From assembly GCA_030765065.1 (NCBI GenBank), contig CM060981.1, positions 228,291,152-228,355,151 on the forward strand: a stretch of DNA of 64,000 nt, in the 5' to 3' direction. Under the pieces are notes generated by a model that saw only the letters and a list, made by a program, of their open reading frames with translations, had not been told where the DNA came from and did not search any database. Below, in pieces: positions 57,564 to 64,000 of this stretch; the stretch's first letter is position 1; each line of letters opens with the position of its first letter. The DNA comes from Deroplatys truncata (lineage: Eukaryota > Arthropoda > Insecta > Mantodea > Mantidae). The position numbers and the translations under genes were made by a program.

Positions 57564-58531
57564 TGAGGCAGTATTTTTATCACTTAAATGATATCAGTCT
57601 AATTATATAATATAAAATTTAATAACAGCCCGCCTTAAACCAATATGTGTATAATAATATATAAAATGTATCCAACAGTCATTGTATTAAGTTTATATTA
57701 TTGTGTACATGTATAATAATGTTATGTGAATGTATTGCGTAGTTTAACAATGTAGGAGCTGTGAGAATAGAAGCAAGCTGCTTTCCGTAGCAAACAGAAT
57801 TACACAGTAAAAAGCTGAAAGTTGCTAATATTGAGACAACAATAAGTTTAAAAAGGTTACTAATAATTCTTGGAACAATAACAATGTAATATTCAAAAAC
57901 AGTTTATATATAGCCAATGAACAACTAGAGAAGCTTAAACTTAAATAAACATAATCTATTGGAGTAGGCTTAGCCAATCAGAGACTTGAAATAGAGTAAA
58001 TGTACAAATTCAGGCGGTAGACGCTAAAAGATTGCGTACCCCAGCAGTTTGGTACGGTATAGGTTCAATGTGAGACATAAAAATTCATTGCGGTGAGAAT
58101 AATATAAAGTTTACGTGTTAAAAAGTACAATTAACAATAATCTCGCAGCTCTAAAGTAGGATACATCAGTGAAATGTTATTTAATTGTGTGAAGGATTAA
58201 TAAACAAAGTACAATGCAATTATACTTTGTATAAACGTTCATTCTTTAACCGTACCAGTCCTGCTAAGAGATACGTGCTCTATAAAATTACTAATAACGC
58301 AGCCGAGGTATACATATACAATATGGAAATAATGAAACATTAAAATAAAGTTAAATTTTAAACATGGGGCGAAGGCCATCGGAAAAATAAACGTGGTGCG
58401 AAGGCCACCGGAAACTTTGTACCGTACGTGAGGCGAGCACTCCTATAAACACCGCAAATTGGTATCCATTACGCGCGTGGTCTAAAACACCTTCAAGTTT
58501 GGCTACTATACGTGAGACTGCAACGACTGCA
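57564..58531 (+). mobile_element. Solo LTR, family G, TSD ATAT
   Basis: 968 bp, TGAGGCAGTATTTTTATCAC to CAACGACTGCA, flanked by ATAT at 57560-57563 and 58532-58535. Landmarks include AACAGCCCGCCTTAAACC, AGCCAATCAGAGACTTGAAA, the AATAAAC signal at about 58198 and GCGAAGGCCACCGGAAAC. A 27-bp GTAGCAAACAGAATTACACA segment near 57787 is not seen in the other copies. Confidence 0.9.
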
Positions 58532-59204
58532 ATATTTTGTGTTTAAATTAGCGATGGGACCTCGATATCTCCATACCTCGATTCTCTGGATACCCGTTGG
58601 TATCGAGGTAAGTCTAATGCTCTGAGATAAACCTTCGATACCTTTTTGAAAAGTTTAAGTTTTGCATTATTGAAGGTTATTGCGTTTAACTTTGTGCTAA
58701 ATAAGGAATGCACGTGTCCCCAATGAGTTGCTGGACTATAGTTCTTGATGGATCTTGTCTGCCTTTTGAATCTCTACAACGTTCCATAGACTCTTGCTTT
58801 TAAATAGAAATAAGCAAAACAATGGGGGGCAGTAGTAGAGGCACTCGTGTAATATGTAGCGTTAACTGAGTTGTGAATGAAACTCACGCACTAAATCACT
58901 TTTCTGTCATAGCCTGCCTTGGTGACTCACTCTTTGTCATTACATTTACCTACGATGACCAGAATCTGTGAATTCAACAAAAAAAAAATTAGAACTTACG
59001 ACCTGAGATAATAAAGCGCATGGAAATATTTGCTCTTTCAATAATGCTCGTGTTTTAAATAATAATTTTTAATTCCTTTATATCTCTGCAATTCATATAA
59101 CACTTCCTGAATTTTTTCATCAAATCTTTAATTGTGTCTAATATGACTTGTACTAAATATGCATATGCTAATGTATGCTTAATCCGCAAACTTACTATGT
59201 TTCC
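58532..59204. other. Unassigned stretch with a hairpin
   Basis: ACCTCGATA at 58559-58567 and TATCGAGGT at 58601-58609 form a perfect 9-bp inverted repeat with a 33-nt loop. Nothing else was recognised. Confidence 0.45.
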
Positions 59205-59462
59205 GAGTGTCATATAAAATTAAATGGTTTTTTACTTATGGAAGCTCTTTAACTCCTATAGTTTCTGGCGTCCTACTCTATATTGGACGTGTAAGACAGG
59301 AAATTTTGCTTAGAGGCCTTTTGCTTTCCACAGGCTTTACTTCCCTTTCGAAGGAAGCCATCCTAAGGATTTTGAGGCCCGAAAAAAATTCATCGCCCTC
59401 CGCCGGGTTGGAATCCGCGACCTCTAAAGGTTTGGTACCCCTAGACCACTGAGGACGACAGA
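59205..59462 (-). repeat. SINE family S5, with tRNA-like head
   Basis: The minus-strand head TGTCGTCCTCAGTGGTCTAG with GGGGTACC and the box B-like GGTCGCGGATTCCAACCC lies at about 59407-59424. The body includes TTCCTTCGAAAGGGAAGTAA. It shares its body with 45238-45505. Confidence 0.7.
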
Positions 59463-59744
59463 GTGTTATATGGCTAATTAATTATTATCGGATGAAAAAG
59501 TACACATGTTATGTGGTAGCTGTGAATAGTGGTAGAATGATGTAACCTGCACATTATTTTTAGTTTGAGTTTTAAGTAAAATATATATTAGTTTATATTT
59601 TCATTTTAAAAAGAATTATTGTACTTGTTTTTCTGTGGGTACAAAATCCTTTAAAAGTAAGCTTTCATTATTATTATTAATATTATTATTGGCCTTGACT
59701 AACAATAGGGAATATGTAATCTGTGGCATTGTCAAAATAAAACG

Positions 59745-59809
59745 TCTGATGTATTACATCCGCATCACTTTCTCTACCCTTTATCGATCATTAGTGAGTA
59801 TATAAATTG
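59745..59809 (-). repeat. Repeat A (A2) end, cut by the gypsy LTR
   Basis: TCTGATGTATTACATCCGCA then TCACTTTCTCTACCCTTTAT and CATTAGTGAGTATATAAATTG is the A2 3' end in reverse (compare 16196-16272). It stops where the gypsy LTR begins. The remainder of this A2 copy should lie on the far side of the element, beyond the window. Confidence 0.7.
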
Positions 59810-60777
59810 TGAGTATAACAAATTGTATTTGTTTAAAGCACCACGTTGTGGAAGCCAATATGATGGGAGAATTTTATGTTGACTTCTGCGTTGCCATCTT
59901 GTGTGACGTCACTCCTTGTTTGGTTCGTTTAACTCCATCTGGCGTAGCAATTTGCATCAATTAGGGTTCGAAAGAATTTAAAGTTTTGTATATTGTCCTC
60001 CGGCTAGCTATCATCTTTTCTTGGTAGAACTTGTATCTCTTGCAGGGTGTGAAGCGGAAAGGAATCTTTTGTCTAGAAATGATACTGATGAAGAAATTGG
60101 TTTTATAATATTTATTGCAGAACACGTTCACGAACACTTTCACATATTTATCTGGATACTCGCCATACTGAAACTGTTTGTAATAACTGCTTATCACTTT
60201 TAACTCACGTACTTCAACTTTATATGTTCAACTGTATAATACTTTATAAGATTTCTCGTAATTCTGCTACGCGTAACTTGACGAAATGAAGGACTGACTG
60301 ACGATATGTACTGTACTGAGAATTCCGTTGAACTGGGGGACGATGTGTAATGTGTTGAGAATCTTGTTGCACTGGGGAACGCTCTCTTGAATCTACACTA
60401 TTTATAGGCTTGCCTCAAGATACGCCTAAAGATTATAAATGAACTGCTATTGGCTAACAAAACGCGCCAACATTAGCGTCAATTTTACTATCCAATGAAA
60501 ACCACTAATACATATTACTTTTAGGGAAAATTCTAGAAGCTTTTACCGAAAAGGCGCGAAACATTACGTAACTTCCTGGTTCCCGGTAACGATAAACAAC
60601 TCATCCCTTGCTGCATTATTGCGTTATTGTTAACAGTTTCAGTAGAGCCGTATATTATTATTTACCAATAATAATTACAATTATTAAACCTCTGAAATCA
60701 ATGTTACATAAAAATACATATTCATATTATTATCATTAATTACATCCGAGTAATTTGTGATACAAATTACCGTCTCA
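59810..60777 (-). mobile_element. 3' LTR of the gypsy element
   Basis: 968 bp on the minus strand, starting TGAGACGGTAATTTGTATC and ending TTTGTTATACTCA, with inverted ends TGAG/CTCA. The order is LTR-like: a CCAAT-type AGCCAATAGCAG (about 60455), TATA box CCTATAAATAGTG (about 60395-60407), and polyadenylation signal GCAATAAATATTAT (about 60105-60118). CACACCCTGCAAGAGATAC resembles CACAACCCTGCTAAGAGAAA of family G, so the two are relatives. A PBS-like TTGGCTTCCACAACGTGGTG lies inside the LTR at 59838-59858, about 30 bp from its end. Confidence 0.75.
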
Positions 60778-61579
60778 TATGCCCCACTAGAAACATAATT
60801 ATAAATATTTATAACTTGTTTAGAAATTTTAAAATTGTGTTTTTAGTCTCCTAAATCTTGGAACACACGTTATCACTTTCACTTAACACTTCACACGCAT
60901 TTGAACACACGACATATGTTTTATCTCCTATCTCGCCACTACTTACTGGCTCTGGTTTAATTAATTTAGATATTAATCTTACATTACAATTTTTTTATAG
61001 CAAATACTTTGCCCTAAATTATTTAACTAGTGTTACAAAAAAATGGTTTACTTTCTTATATTGTTAGCAAAAATTTATCAATTCAAGAATTTTTTTGTAA
61101 TTACTATACATATTTACCAAAATATTCACCCTTTACATATATTTACATCTCTTAAATCTAGGCACTGTGTCACATTTTCTGTTTGCTACATAAGTATTTG
61201 TTTCAATTATTTTTAATTATATCTACCAATTTTTTTTTGTTATTTTGTACTTTGCGAATATATTTACATCTCTTAAATCTTGAAAATGTTTCACCTTTTC
61301 TGTTTGCTACATAAGTATTTGTTTTGAATTATTTTTACCATTTTTGTTATTTTGAATTTTATTTTAACAATACTCTTGGAATGGTATTTATGTACTTTAC
61401 TTTAATATAACATCATGCTTTATTTCACATGTTCAGTTACTAATAAAATGTTATTTTCCTCTCAAACAGTTAGTCATGACCACAATTTATTTCTCCATTT
61501 ACATGACGTACATTTTTATTTAACCCTCTTACGTTCCAATACATTTCTCTGCAAGTCGCCTTTAACTATCCAGCATTTA
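60778..61579 (-). other. Non-coding segment between gypsy pol and 3' LTR
   Basis: About 800 bp of very AT-rich sequence with no open frame of note on the element's strand, so there is no env-like third gene. A tandem duplication with period about 121 bp is visible: ATATATTTACATCTCTTAAA and TTTCTGTTTGCTACATAAGT occur at 61138-61211 and again at 61260-61330. Next to the LTR the minus strand reads CTAGTGGGGCATA, the likely polypurine tract. Confidence 0.6.
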
Positions 61580-64000
61580 CTATTTATCATCTTTGTCTTT
61601 TATTTCACCATGATCTTCGTGGTTGTATGGTTTAAGCATCTCAATATGAAACTTTCCTATGCTTTTTCGAGTTGTTGGATTACATAACTCATATGTGTTA
61701 GTTCCATACACTTCAACAACTTCATATGGTCCATGGTATTTGAGAAACATTCGCCAATAAAGTTTATTTTCTTTGTCCGACAATTTCTTGGTTTTGACCA
61801 AAACTAAATCTCCTATTTTGATCCTCCATTCCTTTCTCTTCTTTTCTTCATGTTTCATTTTTCTTTTTATGGCTTTTTTCTTCATCCTCTCAAATGCTTT
61901 TCGGAACATCTCTTCTTCTGTTGGTGGTATCGAATGCGCCTCTGGAATGGCTTCTGGAATTTTTTTACACATTGTATTGATCTTCTTTCCCAACTTAAGT
62001 TCACATGGTTTATATCCTGTCACATTGTTTATGGTTTCATTTAGTAGGTTCTGAACAAAGTTCACGTATCCATACCATTGGGTGTGTTTTCGATGACATA
62101 ACACCCTTAAATAATTTGAAATTTCCTTAATTTCCCTCTCCACTGGGTTGGAGTTCGGTCTGTATCTTGACGAAAAATATTGTTTAATGCCATTTTCTTT
62201 CAGTCCATCCATAAATTTTTTTCCTGTGAAGTACGAAGCATTATCGCTCAATACAGATTGAATAGGTCCTTCTTCTTTCACATATGACTTAAGTAGTCTA
62301 TTTAAACATGCTAAACCTGTAGGTTTTCTCAAAGGGTAAATTCTTACATATTTGCTGAATATATCATAACAGACCAATATATATTTATTTCCAAATTGAC
62401 TTGGAGGCATCGGACCATGAATATCAATACTAATTACACATCTCGGCTTATCCCTTATAACCGAATTAGTTTCAAATGCATATGCTGCATTTATTTGCTT
62501 TGCCTTCTGACACAGGTTGCAGCACGATATAAATTTCCGAACTTTTTGACGCAATTTGGATATGTATAAATTCTCTAAAATCATAGAAGTTGTTCGGTCC
62601 GTCCCTGAGTGTGCTAACCCTTCATGAAAATTCTTAATTAGTTCCTTTTCCATGCTTTTCGGAACCATTACCTTCCAACTAGGCATTTCTTTTCCATGCT
62701 TTTTGTATAATGTCCCATCTCGAATTGCTATAATTTCTTTCTTTGCCTCCTCAATCAATGGTGCATTTTCTTTAAGTTCAAATAATTTTGCATCCTCATT
62801 TTGAATTTCCCCCATATTTTTCAATTTTCTAATCATTTCTTTGCTTAAAGGAATTTCAATTGTCAATATTTTGACTTCATTTCTAGGCCTGTCAATATTT
62901 TCGGGAATTTGTGGGTTGTAGTTCAATCTTGACAGCAAATCACTGAAGGTATTATTTTTGCCAGGAATGTGGATAATCTCAATATTGAATGCAGATATTG
63001 CATGAATGTATCTAGCAAGTTTTCCACTACATAATCTACACCGTTGTATGAAAGTTAAGCTGATGTGGTCTGAATATACTTTCACCTTTTGCTGATAAAT
63101 ATAGGTTTTAAAACGAATTAATGAGAAATATAGTGCTCCAATTTCTAACTGAGTCACTGAAGAATTTCGCTCAATATTTGTAAGTCCTCTAGAAGCTGTA
63201 CTAATGACGTGAAAGTCATTGTTGAAGTCTCGCTGTCCTAAAATTCCGGCGTATCCTTGCATTGATGCGTCGACATAAATCTCATATTCCAAATCTTCTC
63301 TGGGCCTCTCAAGTAATATGGACTTAGCAAAGAGTTCCTTTACTCTCTCAAAACATTTTTGATGATCCTCTGTCCATCTCCACTTATTGTTCTTTCGGAG
63401 TAGCTGCCGCAGTGGTTCGATTTCAACCGAATATCTTGGTACGAACTTACTCTGAAAGTTCAATACCCCTAAGAGACGTCTAATTTGTTTTACGTTCCTG
63501 GGTGACGGAATTTTCATTATTGCTTCTATTCTTTTCTGATCAGGTCTTATACCTCGTTCATCCACTACATAACCCAGAAAATTTATTTCCTTAACACAAA
63601 ATTTTGATTTTAGTATGTTCACAGTCATACCATGTTGTTGTAGTTTATTTAACACATAATGGACATTATTCATGTGTTCTTCAAATGTTTGACTAATGAT
63701 TAAGAGGTCGTCAATATACTTTATTAAAAAGTCATCTGCAGAATTTCCAAAGATACTGTGAATGGCTCTCAAAAATCCACTTCCTGAGTTTTTTAAACCA
63801 AAAGGATTTACACAAAAGCGATACTGGATCCCTGAGTACTGAAATGAAGTGTAATCACGCACTTGCGGATCTAATTCCACTTGCCAATATGATGCAGTGA
63901 GGTCGATGGATGTCAAAAATCTCCCTCTTGAAAGTTTTGTAATTAGTTGTTCAATTCCCTCACTTTGAAAATGATCTGGTTTCATATACTTGTTGACATA
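61580..64000 (-). CDS. pol: Ty3/gypsy Pol polyprotein (RT, RNase H, integrase), partial at its N-terminus
   Basis: The frame is open for about 806 codons from the window edge to the stop at 61580. Codons upstream of the methionine at 63985 stay open (YVNKY), so that methionine is internal. Counting from it, the reverse transcriptase has the first catalytic Asp in SIDLTASYW (D28) and YIDD at 90-93. RNase H has D239, E281, D306 and D349. The integrase has an H454-H459/C489-C492 zinc finger and core residues D521 (SIDIHGP), D581 (LSDNASYF) and E616 (NPVER), followed by a GPY/F module (HGPYEV, 751-756). This domain order, with integrase after RNase H, defines Ty3/gypsy. Gag, protease and the 5' part of RT lie outside the window. 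With no stop or frameshift, the copy looks young and possibly competent. Clade not assigned. Confidence 0.95.
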   Translation of the reverse strand, partial: YVNKYMKPDHFQSEGIEQLITKLSRGRFLTSIDLTASYWQVELDPQVRDYTSFQYSGIQYRFCVNPFGLKNSGSGFLRAIHSIFGNSADDFLIKYIDDLLIISQTFEEHMNNVHYVLNKLQQHGMTVNILKSKFCVKEINFLGYVVDERGIRPDQKRIEAIMKIPSPRNVKQIRRLLGVLNFQSKFVPRYSVEIEPLRQLLRKNNKWRWTEDHQKCFERVKELFAKSILLERPREDLEYEIYVDASMQGYAGILGQRDFNNDFHVISTASRGLTNIERNSSVTQLEIGALYFSLIRFKTYIYQQKVKVYSDHISLTFIQRCRLCSGKLARYIHAISAFNIEIIHIPGKNNTFSDLLSRLNYNPQIPENIDRPRNEVKILTIEIPLSKEMIRKLKNMGEIQNEDAKLFELKENAPLIEEAKKEIIAIRDGTLYKKHGKEMPSWKVMVPKSMEKELIKNFHEGLAHSGTDRTTSMILENLYISKLRQKVRKFISCCNLCQKAKQINAAYAFETNSVIRDKPRCVISIDIHGPMPPSQFGNKYILVCYDIFSKYVRIYPLRKPTGLACLNRLLKSYVKEEGPIQSVLSDNASYFTGKKFMDGLKENGIKQYFSSRYRPNSNPVEREIKEISNYLRVLCHRKHTQWYGYVNFVQNLLNETINNVTGYKPCELKLGKKINTMCKKIPEAIPEAHSIPPTEEEMFRKAFERMKKKAIKRKMKHEEKKRKEWRIKIGDLVLVKTKKLSDKENKLYWRMFLKYHGPYEVVEVYGTNTYELCNPTTRKSIGKFHIEMLKPYNHEDHGEIKDKDDK

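Noticed and set aside
60021..60203. Small open frames at 60021-60203 (+) and 59961-60197 (-) as an env-like gene
   Set aside because: Both lie inside the LTR, overlap each other and have no signal peptide or membrane segment pattern.
63983..63985. Methionine at 63985 as the start of the gypsy protein
   Set aside because: It falls inside the reverse transcriptase domain, and the frame stays open up to the window edge, so the true start is outside.

Overview
The window is about 64 kb of AT-rich eukaryotic DNA, almost certainly insect, in which no host gene could be recognised. Nearly everything that can be named is transposable-element DNA: a Ty3/gypsy retrotransposon with an open pol frame, related solo LTRs, decayed mariner, hAT-like, LINE and tyrosine-recombinase fragments, at least five kinds of tRNA-derived SINE, and about twenty copies of one repeat that I cannot assign to a named family (called Repeat A here). 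Mariner/SETMAR-type transposase, Jockey-type ORF1 zinc knuckles and tRNA-headed SINEs point to an insect with a large genome. A polyneopteran (cricket, katydid, stick insect or cockroach) would fit, but the species call is only a guess.

Layout. 1-11 kb: five Repeat A copies, an internally deleted mariner, a 969-bp solo LTR inserted in a Repeat A copy, and the first long SINE. 11-19 kb: a 212-bp solo LTR, a complete-ended but dead mariner (11872-13109), SINEs, a second DDE transposase scrap and more Repeat A. 19-27 kb: SINEs and a head-to-tail, partly nested Repeat A cluster (24306-26817). 27-38 kb: LTR-like DNA, a solo LTR, Jockey ORF1 and tyrosine-recombinase remnants, and Repeat A copies, one split by a 486-bp LTR and one split by another Repeat A. 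38-54.7 kb: a LINE split by Repeat A that is itself split by a solo LTR, a possible BED/hAT transposon, SINEs, and a 2.5-kb composite insertion holding a solo LTR split by a SINE. 56-64 kb: a mosaic SINE, a fifth solo LTR, and a gypsy element on the minus strand (3' LTR 59810-60777, pol 61580 to the window edge).

How the parts relate. Nesting gives a relative order: LINE, then Repeat A, then LTR; older Repeat A (subfamily A2), then younger Repeat A (A1); LTR, then SINE. At three sites the interrupted host sequence can be read on both sides of a Repeat A copy. Each shows a precise A^T insertion with no visible target-site duplication, which is the behaviour of rolling-circle (Helitron/Helentron-type) elements and not of cut-and-paste, LTR or LINE elements. 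Repeat A is therefore the best candidate for an undescribed system. A second oddity is that the gypsy LTR and the related solo LTRs carry sequences resembling a tRNA-Lys primer-binding site inside their own 3' ends, up to four in tandem.

Limits: family assignments rest on motifs read by eye; no searches or alignments were run. Repeat boundaries without a stated target-site duplication are good to roughly 10-30 bp.
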